Shown: positions 43,625 through 51,776 of the stretch, piece after piece
Numbering within the stretch: position 1 is the stretch's first letter
Layout: every line of letters starts with the position of its first letter
Assembly: GCF_031846645.1 (NCBI RefSeq)
Contig: NZ_JAVRHN010000006.1
Coordinates: forward strand, 124,001 to 188,000
Origin: Autumnicola psychrophila
GTDB taxonomy: Bacteria > Bacteroidota > Bacteroidia > Flavobacteriales > Flavobacteriaceae
Direction of reading: 5' to 3'
DNA: 64,000 nt
Notes under the pieces: model-generated
The model's database searches: none
Told to the model about the DNA's origin: nothing
Seen by the model: the letters and a program-made list of their open reading frames with translations, nothing else
Program-made: the position numbers and the translations under genes

Positions 43625-44065
43625 CTATTTGTTTACTTTCCAGGATTCTTCACTGCTTTCAAGGATCTCTTTTCCCCATACCGGCAATTCTTTTTTTATT
43701 CGCTCTACCAGCTCATCACAGGCGTCCATTGCGGGCCGGCGGTGCCTGGAAGAGGTAAAGACAAAAAGGCAAATTTCGCCGGTTTTTACTTCTCCCAGGC
43801 TATGATAGATGTGCATACAGGTAAGATCATACTTTTCAAAGATATCTTCCCGTATTTCAAAAGCCTTTTGCAGTGCCATTTCTTCGTAGCAGGTGTATTT
43901 TATTGCCTTTACGGCGCTACCGTCTATCTCGTCTGCCCTTACCTGACCAAGGAAAATTGAATGTCCACCAATATTGGTTTTTGTGCTGTGATTCTGAATA
44001 GAGGTCGCTATTTTCTCACTGGAAATTGGTCCCTCTACGAATATATTTTTAGGTTTACGCGCCAT
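43625..44065 (-). CDS. moaE: molybdopterin synthase catalytic subunit
   Basis: MoaE with MoaD adds two sulfurs to precursor Z to give molybdopterin. The 146-aa protein shows GGHSIFLGQVRADEIDGS, AIKYTCYEEMA, HSLGEVKTGEICLFV and SSRHRRPAMDACDELVERIK. The family Lys needed for catalysis is in the later PVWGKEIL segment. It overlaps the moeB-like gene by 11 nt, so subunit supply is coupled. Confidence 0.93.
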   Translation of the reverse strand: MARKPKNIFVEGPISSEKIATSIQNHSTKTNIGGHSIFLGQVRADEIDGSAVKAIKYTCYEEMALQKAFEIREDIFEKYDLTCMHIYHSLGEVKTGEICLFVFTSSRHRRPAMDACDELVERIKKELPVWGKEILESSEESWKVNK

Positions 44066-45155
44066 GGTTTTCTTTTTTTAAAGGTGAAGAAGGATGTAAT
44101 ATTCCTCCTTCTACGGAAAAAATATTTTTCTCCGGAAATTGAATCTTCAGCTCTTCAGCCATTTTTTGACTTCTTGCACCCGATTTACAGAACAACAGAA
44201 TATTTTCAAAAGTCGCTATCTGCGTCTGATCCTTTACCAGAACAGACATTGGGATTTTTTCTATTTCTGAATTCTCTACTCCCGGTTCTTCATTTAATTC
44301 CCGAATATCTATTAACACAGAATTTTTCAAATTTCGTGTCCAGTCGAAAGCCTTTTCCCAGCTGATGCTTTCCGCTACACCACAGTTAATTTCATAATTA
44401 GCCGCTTTAAAAGCTTCTTTACTCACCGGAATCTTTTTACGGGCCTCCGGATTTGCTTCTGCCTTGATTTCAAAGAAAGAAGTGGTTTTCAGGTTGTAAA
44501 ACAATATCTTATTGGAAAGCACCGTCCCCACTCCCGATAGTAATTTAATAGCTTCAGTGGCCTGTAAAGTTCCAATAAGTCCGGGTAGCACTCCGAGTAC
44601 TCCCGTTTCACTGCAATTTGGTATTTCGTTTGATGAAGGCGGATTTGGGTATACATCCCGATAGTTTATAGGATCCTCTCCATAATTAAAAACCGCAAGC
44701 TGACCTTCATATTGATAAATCGCACCCATTATTAATGGTTTACCTAGTAAAAAGCAGGCATCGTTTATCATGTATCTTGTCCCAAAATTGTCTGTCCCGT
44801 CCAATACCAGATCATATTCTGAAATCACCTCCAGGGCATTTTCGGGAGTAAGAAATTGTGGAATAATTCTAAAAGCAACATCAGGATATTTTTGTTGTAA
44901 AACAGAAGCTGCTGTTTGAGCTTTAGGTTTCCCAACGTCGGCTTGTCCGTACAGGGTTTGTCGGTTAAGATTGGATTCGCTTATGGTATCTCCATCTGCA
45001 ATCCCTATCGTTCCTACACCGGCCGCGGCAATATGTAGCAAAGCCGGACAACCAAGTCCTCCTGCTCCAACTACGAGCACTTTTGCTCCGGACAATTTTT
45101 CCTGCCCCTGGATTCCAAAATCGGGTAATATGGTTTGCCTGTCGAACCTGCTCAT
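44055..45155 (-). CDS. moeB: MoaD-activating adenylyltransferase with rhodanese domain (MoeB/ThiF type)
   Basis: This 366-aa E1-like enzyme adenylates the C-terminal glycine of MoaD. The ATP site is VVGAGGLGCPALLHIAAAGVG (shortened), with Arg in NLNRQTLYG and Asp in LVLDGTDNFGTR. PNCSETGVLGVLPGLIG supplies the conserved Cys. A rhodanese-like domain fills residues about 270-366 with the active loop LLFCKSGARSQK, likely passing sulfur to MoaD. The CxxC pairs that bind structural zinc in most MoeB proteins are absent. It overlaps moaD by 4 nt. Confidence 0.9.
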   Translation of the reverse strand: MSRFDRQTILPDFGIQGQEKLSGAKVLVVGAGGLGCPALLHIAAAGVGTIGIADGDTISESNLNRQTLYGQADVGKPKAQTAASVLQQKYPDVAFRIIPQFLTPENALEVISEYDLVLDGTDNFGTRYMINDACFLLGKPLIMGAIYQYEGQLAVFNYGEDPINYRDVYPNPPSSNEIPNCSETGVLGVLPGLIGTLQATEAIKLLSGVGTVLSNKILFYNLKTTSFFEIKAEANPEARKKIPVSKEAFKAANYEINCGVAESISWEKAFDWTRNLKNSVLIDIRELNEEPGVENSEIEKIPMSVLVKDQTQIATFENILLFCKSGARSQKMAEELKIQFPEKNIFSVEGGILHPSSPLKKENHGA

Positions 45156-45388
45156 CCTCCTGAAAATGGTGGTAACAAGGCTATTTCCTCATTTCCGTTA
45201 AGGGCGGTATTTTCCCGAACTATCTGCTGATTTACAGCCAGCGAAAAGTTCTGGGAGTCCAGTTGAGGATATTTTGCTTTTAATCTATCCAGAAGTTCTT
45301 TGGTATTCTGGTAATAAGGAAATTGAAATTCTGAAGCCTCAAGCTTTTCTGCAAGCATCCCAAAGGCTTTTATATTGAGTTGTTCCAT
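45152..45388 (-). CDS. moaD: molybdopterin synthase sulfur carrier subunit
   Basis: MoaD is a ubiquitin-like 78-aa sulfur carrier. It shows a beta-grasp pattern (KAFGMLAEKLEASEFQFP; LAVNQQIVRENTALNGNEEIALLPP) and ends with the obligate SGG tail that is adenylated and thiocarboxylated. It overlaps moeB by 4 nt and mobA by 19 nt, so it is embedded in the operon. Confidence 0.92.
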   Translation of the reverse strand: MEQLNIKAFGMLAEKLEASEFQFPYYQNTKELLDRLKAKYPQLDSQNFSLAVNQQIVRENTALNGNEEIALLPPFSGG

Positions 45389-45960
45389 CTTTTCTCTGCT
45401 TCTCTAAGTTCTTGCTGCGTATTGATATTCCGGAAATATTCAGCTGTTTTGCTGAACCCGGAAGATACTAAAGTGTGCTTGTTTTTTAAAATGAAATCTG
45501 TCATTTTTAATTCTTCAGCAGTAATAGCATCCTCCACGGTTTTCTTCAGTATTACGGGATAAAGGGCAAACAATGGATTAATCCTTTGCCCTACCAGGGG
45601 CGCAATAATTTCCTCTAGATCTGCTTCCGAAGTAAGATTTTTCACTCCCTCTTCTGTTAGAAAAGGCATGTCGCAACTTATTATGAAAACAACATCTGCT
45701 GTAGTGTTTTGTAAGGCCGAAAGAAGACCGCCCATTGGGCCTTTTTCCTTTACCACATCTGGAAATACTGAAACTCCAAATTGATTATACTCCGGATTAT
45801 TGGCAATAATTTTCACAGATAAACCTGCTTTTTTTAAAGTTTTTAGCACATAAGATATCATAGGTTTCCCCTCCATCAGCATCAATCCCTTATCGCGTCC
45901 CATACGGCTGCTTTTTCCCCCCGCAAGTACGAAAGCTTCTATTTTTATTTCAGGGTTCAT
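45370..45960 (-). CDS. mobA: molybdenum cofactor guanylyltransferase
   Basis: MobA attaches GMP to the molybdenum cofactor to form the bis-MGD type. The 196-aa protein starts with FVLAGGKSSRMGRDKGLM (residues 10-27), the GTP-binding motif with catalytic Lys, followed by GKPMISYVL, VFPDVVKEKGPMGGLLSAL and ISCDMPFL with the metal-binding Asp. Normal length. The presence of MobA implies that a DMSO-reductase-type enzyme is encoded elsewhere in the genome. Confidence 0.92.
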   Translation of the reverse strand: MNPEIKIEAFVLAGGKSSRMGRDKGLMLMEGKPMISYVLKTLKKAGLSVKIIANNPEYNQFGVSVFPDVVKEKGPMGGLLSALQNTTADVVFIISCDMPFLTEEGVKNLTSEADLEEIIAPLVGQRINPLFALYPVILKKTVEDAITAEELKMTDFILKNKHTLVSSGFSKTAEYFRNINTQQELREAEKRWNNSI

Positions 45961-46694
45961 GACAGAATCAGTTTAATTGCTGCTCCCGCTAGGACAAAAG
46001 TGAGCAGGTTTTTCACTAATTGTACATTAAAGCGGTGAGAGCCATAATAGCTGCCCAGCATTCCTGCCACCACGGTAGGCGGAATGAAGATCCAGAGCGA
46101 TTTGTCAAAAGAAAAACTGAAACCAAGCGTGCCAATATATCCCGCCACAGAGTTCACAAATATGAATAAAGCGCTTAAAGCTGCTGTTTGCCTGATGTTT
46201 GTCCAGCCCAGCATGAGTACGAGCGGAGAAAGAATAATTCCACCGCCAATTCCTATTAACCCCGAAAAGAAACCGATTAAAATTCCAATAAGTGGCGGCA
46301 ACCAAAAATTGTTTGCTACAGTTCTGGATTCATTTTGAGGAAAAACCCCGAGAAACCTAAAAACGGGAAATAACAAGAGTACCCCCAGGATTTTCATATA
46401 GAGTGCTGTGTCTACCATCACCATTCCCCCTACAAAAGCTGCGGGCATCGAAAATATCACCAGTTGTAGAAATAGTTTCTGTGGAAATTCGCAGGTTTTG
46501 CGGTGGTTTAGAAAAGCGATAAATGAAATTATGATATTCATTAAAAGCGCAGTGGGCCTTATTTCCTCTGGTGCAAACCCTGCTAGCGCCAAAATCATCA
46601 AATAACTGCTCGCACCACCATGTCCCACCGAAGCATAGAAAAAAGCCGCCACCGGTAATAAAAGGATTAAATAAAAAATTATGTCTGCGGACAT
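45957..46694 (-). CDS. TSUP (TauE/SafE) family permease
   Basis: This 245-aa membrane protein has seven or eight hydrophobic helices. It carries the duplicated TSUP motif: FFYASVGHGGASSYL near the N-terminus and GFFSGLIGIGGGIILSPLVLM in the second half. TSUP proteins move sulfite, sulfur-containing organics or other anions. Position as the first gene of the moco operon, overlapping mobA by 4 nt, suggests transport of a sulfur compound or oxyanion linked to this pathway. The substrate is not determined. Confidence 0.87.
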   Translation of the reverse strand: MSADIIFYLILLLPVAAFFYASVGHGGASSYLMILALAGFAPEEIRPTALLMNIIISFIAFLNHRKTCEFPQKLFLQLVIFSMPAAFVGGMVMVDTALYMKILGVLLLFPVFRFLGVFPQNESRTVANNFWLPPLIGILIGFFSGLIGIGGGIILSPLVLMLGWTNIRQTAALSALFIFVNSVAGYIGTLGFSFSFDKSLWIFIPPTVVAGMLGSYYGSHRFNVQLVKNLLTFVLAGAAIKLILS

Positions 46695-46740
46695 TAAAAA
46701 AGAATTAGATGCTCTAAAAATAGCAAATCCATTAAGTAGT

Positions 46741-46854
46741 CTAAAATAATACCTTTAAAATAATTAAGGTAAAAAGAATGATTGCCAGGCTAAGGCCGGT
46801 AATCTTCTTGTTTTCCTTATTGAAAAAATCTCCCATTGTTGCTATATGTTTCAT
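46741..46854 (-). CDS. possible small single-helix membrane protein, 37 aa
   Basis: A short minus-strand gene encodes a charged N-terminus MGDFFNKENKK followed by one hydrophobic helix, ITGLSLAIILFTLIILKVLF. The charged head plus single helix is a common pattern for real small membrane proteins. The start may be the ATG at 46854 or the one at 46836, which removes overlap with the plus-strand reading frame at 46846. It lies 46 nt upstream of the TSUP gene on the same strand. No function can be proposed. Confidence 0.4.
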   Translation of the reverse strand: MKHIATMGDFFNKENKKITGLSLAIILFTLIILKVLF

Positions 46855-46986
46855 TTAAATAAAGGTGATAATGATCTTGAAAATCAGATTCTTAAGAATC
46901 TTCAAAGATATGACAAAAGAGTCAGCGAAATGTATGAAAAAAGTAAGGTATCAAATTTGGCAATTTTCGATATCCTGGTTGTGTGA
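46846..46986 (+). CDS. possible small charged protein, 46 aa
   Basis: An open frame encodes a highly charged helical peptide beginning MFHLNKGDNDLENQIL and ending KVSNLAIFDILVV. The last part is the translation of a dispersed repeat copy (46956-46973), so either a small gene has taken in the repeat or the frame is open by chance. Composition looks protein-like but there is no homology I recognise. It conflicts with the first codons of the minus-strand 37-aa frame, so at most one long form of each is likely. Confidence 0.3.
   Translation: MFHLNKGDNDLENQILKNLQRYDKRVSEMYEKSKVSNLAIFDILVV
46956..46973 (+). repeat. dispersed intergenic repeat, copy 5
   Basis: TTTGGCAATTTTCGATAT matches the core except at the last three bases and carries the extended left part GAAAAAAGTAAGG...TCAAA. 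It lies upstream of the DUF3140 gene. Confidence 0.7.
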
Positions 46987-47070
46987 TGGTTTCTGTATTA
47001 AATTGAACCAAATGCAAATACTATGAATTTTCAGGATTTTTTTCTAAATTCCTCTGAAAAGCATAAGATT

Positions 47071-47418
47071 ATGGATAAAGAAGAAGAACAAAAGTCGATA
47101 AGAAATGAATTTTACGATAATGTGAATATGGCTCCCAAAGAGCTGGAAGAGTGGCTAAAAACAGAAGAATCTAAATCTGTAGGCCAGGACAGCGGGAACG
47201 GCGAATCCATCGGGCATAAATCTGGAAAGAAAATCATTGCGATTAAAAACAAAAATAAAGATCAATTAACCAAATCAGATTATGAGCATATGAAGAAGGT
47301 GAACAGCTATGTGAGCAGGCATACTGCACAAGGTCCTTCTTCAGATAGAAAAGATTCCCCGTGGAGGTATTCTCTAATGAACTGGGGCCATGATCCCTGT
47401 AAAGATGACGGGTGCTAG
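47071..47418 (+). CDS. DUF3140 domain protein
   Basis: This is a protein of about 115 aa. Recognisable parts are NEFYDNVNMAPKELEEWLKTE, GKKIIAIKNKNKDQLTKSDYEHMKKV, and a closing WRYSLMNWGHDPCKDD, which together match the DUF3140 family. The family has no known function to me. Two starts are possible: ATG at 47071 (chosen, right before the conserved part) or ATG at 47023, which adds 16 residues. The last residues include two cysteines. It is convergent with the photolyase-like gene. Confidence 0.75.
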   Translation: MDKEEEQKSIRNEFYDNVNMAPKELEEWLKTEESKSVGQDSGNGESIGHKSGKKIIAIKNKNKDQLTKSDYEHMKKVNSYVSRHTAQGPSSDRKDSPWRYSLMNWGHDPCKDDGC

Positions 47419-47460
47419 AAAATAGCATCTTCCGAAGAGTGAAAAAAGACAGGTTCGAAA

Positions 47461-47478
47461 TTTGTCAATTTTCGATCT
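47461..47478 (+). repeat. dispersed intergenic repeat, copy 6
   Basis: TTTGTCAATTTTCGATCT, preceded by TTCCGAAG (47430-47437) and AAGACAGGTTC (47446-47456). This is one of the most complete copies; it fills the convergent gap between DUF3140 and the photolyase-like gene. Confidence 0.8.
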
Positions 47479-47488
47479 TAAGTAAAAC

Positions 47489-48715
47489 TTATTCCAGGCT
47501 CACTAAAAATCCATCTGCTTTTTGATGTATGGAGATTTGTTTGTTATTGTCCCATTTGTCGAAGGTTCCCATCAGCATTCTGAGCCTTGGATTTTTCAGA
47601 AAAAAAGTACGATGGTTGTCCATAAATCGCCAGAATAAGGCATCCCAGACTTCCTGCCAGTCGCCTTTGGGATAGTCGCTCATTTTCATAAGATAATTGC
47701 TTCCGCTTATGTAGGGTTTAGTAGACATCATCCCTCCATCTGCAAACTGGCTCATGCCATAAACATTGGGCACCATCACCCAATCATACGCATCTATAAA
47801 CAACTCCATAAACCACCGGTAAACCTCGTCGGGATCAAATTCGCAAAGCAACATAAAGTTACCCAGCACCATCAATCGCTCTATATGGTGGCAGTAGCCT
47901 GTTTTCAGCACCTTTTTGATGGTCTCATCTACGGGAACAATTCCGGTGGAGCCATCGTAAAAGCTTTTCGGAATTTTTCTGGTAAAGCCCCAATAATTCC
48001 TGGTTCGTTCTTCCCTACCCTTTGCTACGTAAACCCCTCTTATAAATTCCCGCCATCCAACAATTTGGCGGATAAATCCTTCCAGCGAATTTATTGGAAT
48101 AGCATTGTATGAGTCAAATTCTAGGGCCTGCTCAATGATTTGATGCGGGGTAAGCAAACCAATATTTAGCATGGGCGTGAGCAGACTGTGATTTAGCAAC
48201 ATTTCTTTGTGCACAATGGCATCCTCATAATCTCCAAACTCTACCATTCGAAAATCCAGAAATTGATTTAGCCATTCTTCACTTTCTGAATAGGTCGTGG
48301 GATAATTTACCTCTGCGCTAAGAAATCCGGCATTTTCCGAAAAATACTGATTTGTATAAGCGTGGGCTTCCTGAGAATATTGATTGGCAAGCGGAAATGT
48401 GGTTTTGATTATCGGTTTTGTTTTTGGATACTTTTTGCGATTCTCTTCATCAAAAGACCATTTACCACCTTCGGGACCTCCGGTTTTATCTATTAATATC
48501 CTTCTCTTTATTCTTTCCTGTTTATAAAATTCAGTTTGAAAAAACTTCTTCTTTTCAGATTTGAAGAACTCTTTCAGATCTTCGTTGGTATTCAGGAACA
48601 TCGGAGATTCTAAAATATTAAGCTCAATTTTCAGTTTTTCGCAACTTGTCTTCAATCTTCTGGTTAACCAATCGTCAACAGGATCGACAACGGCTATGGA
48701 TTTAACTCCAACCAT
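47489..48715 (-). CDS. photolyase-related FAD-domain protein, C-terminal part of a split gene
   Basis: The 408-aa sequence matches the main part of deoxyribodipyrimidine photolyase-related proteins (DPRP, the PhrB/CryB (6-4) photolyase class). Diagnostic segments are NHSLLTPMLNIGLLTPHQII, GFIRQIVGWREFIRGVY, GYCHHIERLMVLGNFMLL, and GMSQFADGGMMSTKPYISGS. The family usually has four cysteines for a [4Fe-4S] cluster, three of them in a loop after KMSDY. Here that loop is short (KMSDYPKGDWQEVWDALFW) and lacks cysteine, so the cluster is probably missing. The N-terminal antenna/Rossmann part is in the preceding frame, overlapping by 14 nt. Confidence 0.8.
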   Translation of the reverse strand: MVGVKSIAVVDPVDDWLTRRLKTSCEKLKIELNILESPMFLNTNEDLKEFFKSEKKKFFQTEFYKQERIKRRILIDKTGGPEGGKWSFDEENRKKYPKTKPIIKTTFPLANQYSQEAHAYTNQYFSENAGFLSAEVNYPTTYSESEEWLNQFLDFRMVEFGDYEDAIVHKEMLLNHSLLTPMLNIGLLTPHQIIEQALEFDSYNAIPINSLEGFIRQIVGWREFIRGVYVAKGREERTRNYWGFTRKIPKSFYDGSTGIVPVDETIKKVLKTGYCHHIERLMVLGNFMLLCEFDPDEVYRWFMELFIDAYDWVMVPNVYGMSQFADGGMMSTKPYISGSNYLMKMSDYPKGDWQEVWDALFWRFMDNHRTFFLKNPRLRMLMGTFDKWDNNKQISIHQKADGFLVSLE

Positions 48716-48968
48716 TTAAATGCACAATTAGCTGCCTAATATCTGCTTCCTGTTGCTGAGATTCAAAATACTTAACTGAAAAGTCTTTTTCCAGCAAAAA
48801 ATCCTGATAAAATTTTATAGTTGCTCTATGAAAGGCAATTTTTTGTTTGTGGAATTTAAATTGTTTGAAGAATAGATTTTCTTCTATCAAATAAAAATCC
48901 CCTTCTATGGAAAAGAGTGGATTTGATTTAAATAATTGATTTGGAAAAATTAATTTTGCGGTACTCAT
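48702..48968 (-). CDS. photolyase-related protein, N-terminal fragment in another frame
   Basis: This 88-aa frame begins LIFPNQLFKSNPLFS and contains FKFHKQKIAFHRATIKFYQDFL, matching the first part of the DPRP N-terminal domain. It stops at HLNGWS, while the downstream frame begins MVGVKSIAVVDPVDDWL. Reading HLN-GVKSIAVVDP across a +1 shift restores a normal protein. The arrangement therefore looks like one gene broken by a single-base change near 48705-48710. A translationally coupled two-gene form cannot be excluded. Confidence 0.75.
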   Translation of the reverse strand: MSTAKLIFPNQLFKSNPLFSIEGDFYLIEENLFFKQFKFHKQKIAFHRATIKFYQDFLLEKDFSVKYFESQQQEADIRQLIVHLNGWS

Positions 48969-49039
48969 TTTCCGAATTTCTATTTCTTCTGCATTCTTAT
49001 ATCACTATGAAATCAGTTCTTCCCAGATCAGCCTCCAGA

Positions 49040-49057
49040 TTTGACAATTATCGACCT
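49040..49057 (+). repeat. dispersed intergenic repeat, copy 7
   Basis: TTTGACAATTATCGACCT is a full match to the core. It is preceded by CAGCCTCCAGA, resembling CAGCCTTCAAA in copy 11. It lies between the split photolyase gene and the alpha/beta hydrolase stop. Confidence 0.8.
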
Positions 49058-49144
49058 GCAGGAAAATAAATTTCATAAGATTGCTCTTTGTATGATTCTT
49101 TCCTGAATATCCTGCTTTCTATTAGCAGAGGATCCAGAATTTTA

Positions 49145-50086
49145 TTATTCAGATTTTGGAAGGAAATTGTTTACTTCCAGCCAATAAATAAAAGCGTCGA
49201 ACCAACCATTACTGGTACGGTCTGGATTTCCAAGGCCAAAACCATGTCCGCCGTTCTGGTAGAGATGAAACTCAACAGGCACATTAGCCTTATACCAGGA
49301 CTCTATTAAACCAAACTCTCCATTGAACAGAAAATCATCAGAGGCAATAACATTAAACATTGGAGGAGCGTTCTCTGGCACTTCTACGGCGTTCATGCCA
49401 CCATAAATTGGACCAATAAAAGCCAATTCCATAGTCCTGGAATTCAGCGTTGAATGCATGGTAAGACCCGCACCGGCCGAGAAGCCAATCATACCTATAT
49501 TGTTAGGATCAACACCCCACTCTTCAGCACGATCAACAATCATAGCATAAGCAGCCTCGGCATCTTCAAGCTGATTAGACAAATTTGAACGTGGACGTTC
49601 CGGTCTTCTGGCTTCCCCATCATCTGAAGATCCAGCCGGAGGCGTGGCAGGAGGATTCATCGAGGTTCTAAAATCGTCAAGTGACTCGGGTGTTGGGTGT
49701 AGTCGGTATTTAAGTACGAACGCTGCAATTCCTTTTTCTGCGAGCGCTTCTGCAACTTCCCAGCCTTCGTTACCCATAGAAAGCCATCGAAAACCACCGC
49801 CGGGTGCCACAATAATTGTGGTACCAGTCGCCTTGTCCGGATCGGGCAGGAATGGAGTAAGTGTAGCTTCAGTGATATTTCGTGCCATGGGATCTCCCCA
49901 CTGGCGGAACCAGGTTTCCCCGGCAGGCTGATTTTCAACACCGCCAGTTTCCAAAGGAATGGCATTCGGTTCTTCAGGGTTATCGAGTGGATAAATTGTA
50001 CCATCCTGTGCCATTCCCGATATAGAAAAGATAAACAGAAATGCACAAACAGTTGTTTTCGCAAAATTAGTGAGTGAATGATTCAT
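49145..50086 (-). CDS. secreted alpha/beta hydrolase (acetylxylan-esterase-like)
   Basis: This 313-aa secreted hydrolase has a signal peptide cut after SISGMAQ (about residue 26). The oxyanion-hole segment is IIVAPGGGFRWLSMGNEGWE, the nucleophile elbow is IGFSAGAGL, the acid is in VIASDDFLF and the catalytic His is in GGHGFGLG. These features match the carbohydrate-esterase branch of alpha/beta hydrolases. Neighbouring secreted carbohydrate-active proteins suggest removal of acetyl groups from a plant polysaccharide. A perfect 16-bp palindrome 29 nt upstream may control it. Confidence 0.83.
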   Translation of the reverse strand: MNHSLTNFAKTTVCAFLFIFSISGMAQDGTIYPLDNPEEPNAIPLETGGVENQPAGETWFRQWGDPMARNITEATLTPFLPDPDKATGTTIIVAPGGGFRWLSMGNEGWEVAEALAEKGIAAFVLKYRLHPTPESLDDFRTSMNPPATPPAGSSDDGEARRPERPRSNLSNQLEDAEAAYAMIVDRAEEWGVDPNNIGMIGFSAGAGLTMHSTLNSRTMELAFIGPIYGGMNAVEVPENAPPMFNVIASDDFLFNGEFGLIESWYKANVPVEFHLYQNGGHGFGLGNPDRTSNGWFDAFIYWLEVNNFLPKSE

Positions 50087-50114
50087 TATAAGTTAGTTAA
50101 TTTTCTAATAATTC

Positions 50115-50130
50115 TAAATGTATACATTTA
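50115..50130. promoter_or_regulatory. perfect 16-bp palindrome, candidate operator
   Basis: TAAATGTATACATTTA is a perfect palindrome 29-44 nt upstream of the hydrolase ATG. A related sequence, TTTATTTACACATTTA (12 of 16 matches), lies at 51636-51651 upstream of the next secreted-protein gene. This suggests a shared regulator of both genes. Confidence 0.45.
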
Positions 50131-50260
50131 TATCCTGATTTTTTTATGCTTTGCTTTTCATTCTTAAGTAAAAATGACTTTTCCATTTTTAATGACGGAC
50201 CACAGCTGTCGTACAATAAATTGTTCCTTCGGAGTGAAATCCCAAAGATTTGGTGCCGAA

Positions 50261-50278
50261 TTTGCCAATTATCGACCT
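50261..50278 (+). repeat. dispersed intergenic repeat, copy 8
   Basis: TTTGCCAATTATCGACCT is a full match to the core, with TTCGGAG about 35 nt upstream. It lies between the hydrolase start and the stop of the next secreted-protein gene. Confidence 0.8.
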
Positions 50279-50389
50279 TCTGCTTCAGCTTTATCGAAAA
50301 TCTTTTTCTTCCGAAGGGAACAGCATCTCAAAATAAGAAGTATAAAAAATTTCAGGTTGAATACTGGATAAAACTTTTTTGTTGAGTCC

Positions 50390-51598
50390 TTATTCTTCTA
50401 CAGTATTAAAATACAACTTCGGTTTCATTTTCCCTGCCTGTTTAGTATTTTCAGAAGCATAAAAAGACGCATCAATTGCTCCAAGTGGCTTTATGAGCAA
50501 TCCTTTTGTGGTACCATTAAGCAGACGCTGCATGACGGGTTGGGAAATGGTAATAAAATTTTTGCCGCCGGGAATTTTATCTACTTCAAAATCATATATC
50601 ATTTGTGTATTAAAAACTTCCTGATACGGCTTTCCCTGTATAAAACTGTTATGCGTAACCTCTTCCTGCTCCCATGCCTCCTGTCCGTCAAAAATCTCTA
50701 TCACCCTTACCCGCGGAAATTCCTCTGCAAGTTGATCTTCATAAACTTCTACATAATTTCCTCCCGTGGCGACCGACTGGGTGGTAATCTCGAGAATACC
50801 GGCTCCTTTGGCTTCAGAATCTTTGAAATTTTCCAGATCCCAACGCAAAATTGCCCATTGATTTCCATTGACCGTTAAAACCCGGAAAACACCTTCTTTC
50901 TCCCGAACATGCCAGTCATTTAAATTTAGTTCAGGATATTCTTTATTGATCAAGGCGTCGTGGGCGACCTCTGCTTTATTCGAAAAGCTGCTGAGCTGGG
51001 GAATTGCCGGATGGTAAGGTATTTGAATTCCTTTATCGGGTCCGGCTTTTTTGGTGTTGATGATGTCTGCCTTTATATAATCGACATCCACCTCATATTT
51101 ACCCGGACCAAAATCTGTCACATTAAATTGAATAAACAGAGAATCCCCGGGAATAGCATCAAGATTATTTGTGGTCATACTTATTACATGCCAGTCCTGG
51201 TCTTGCAGTTCAAACTCCATTAAATCATGATGAAATTCGGTTGTTCTTTGGGTGTTGACCATGATATTCACCCGCTTAGGCGGATTTTTAATCCGTACCC
51301 GTGCTTCCACCCGCAGTTCGGAATCTGGTCCTTTTAACTTTTTCAGGTTTAGATAAGGAGCAACATTTCGTTTGGTAATGGCATACCAGACATTATGTTG
51401 ATCGTTGGTGGCATCTATATAAATAGTGGCAAAACTCTCTTTTTCCTGTACAAAATCTATTTCCGCATTTCCATCTCCCGTAAAATAAAGCCAGTCTTCC
51501 AATTCCTCTTTTTCAAAATCATCAATAAACTGGGCGCTGCAAAAACGCGAAATAAGAAACAATGCAATAAAAACAGCTAAGCCTTTTTTCCTGAACAT
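50390..51598 (-). CDS. secreted hypothetical protein with carbohydrate-binding-like domains
   Basis: This 402-aa protein has a signal peptide (VFIALFLISRFCSAQ, cut near residue 22). The N-terminal half is beta-rich with FIDDFEKEELEDWLYFTGDGNAEI and repeated WHVISMTT-type strands, resembling galactose-binding-like carbohydrate modules. The C-terminal half has the style of a DNRLRE-like or second beta-sandwich domain. No catalytic motif was seen. I do not recognise the family. It sits between the esterase-like and DUF4038 genes, so a role in binding polysaccharide is the best guess. Confidence 0.6.
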   Translation of the reverse strand: MFRKKGLAVFIALFLISRFCSAQFIDDFEKEELEDWLYFTGDGNAEIDFVQEKESFATIYIDATNDQHNVWYAITKRNVAPYLNLKKLKGPDSELRVEARVRIKNPPKRVNIMVNTQRTTEFHHDLMEFELQDQDWHVISMTTNNLDAIPGDSLFIQFNVTDFGPGKYEVDVDYIKADIINTKKAGPDKGIQIPYHPAIPQLSSFSNKAEVAHDALINKEYPELNLNDWHVREKEGVFRVLTVNGNQWAILRWDLENFKDSEAKGAGILEITTQSVATGGNYVEVYEDQLAEEFPRVRVIEIFDGQEAWEQEEVTHNSFIQGKPYQEVFNTQMIYDFEVDKIPGGKNFITISQPVMQRLLNGTTKGLLIKPLGAIDASFYASENTKQAGKMKPKLYFNTVEE

Positions 51599-51776
51599 CT
51601 GTGTATTTATTTAAAATAGACCTAAAACTAAATCTTTATTTACACATTTAATGACCAGGAATGATAAATATTATAAACGAATTGGAAAAGCTGCCACTTA
51701 TTTCCTGCTTTTTTATTTTCTATAATTTCTATAATACAATATATTTATATGCACCTAAACCGGTAATCTTTTATTG

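Larger units (their letters stand above)
50087..50389. other. 303-nt gap with a palindrome and a repeat copy
   Basis: It contains the palindrome at 50115-50130 and dispersed-repeat copy 8 at 50261-50278, flanked by TTCGG/CCGAAG-type segments (50227-50231, 50309-50316). No gene was identified. Confidence 0.6.
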
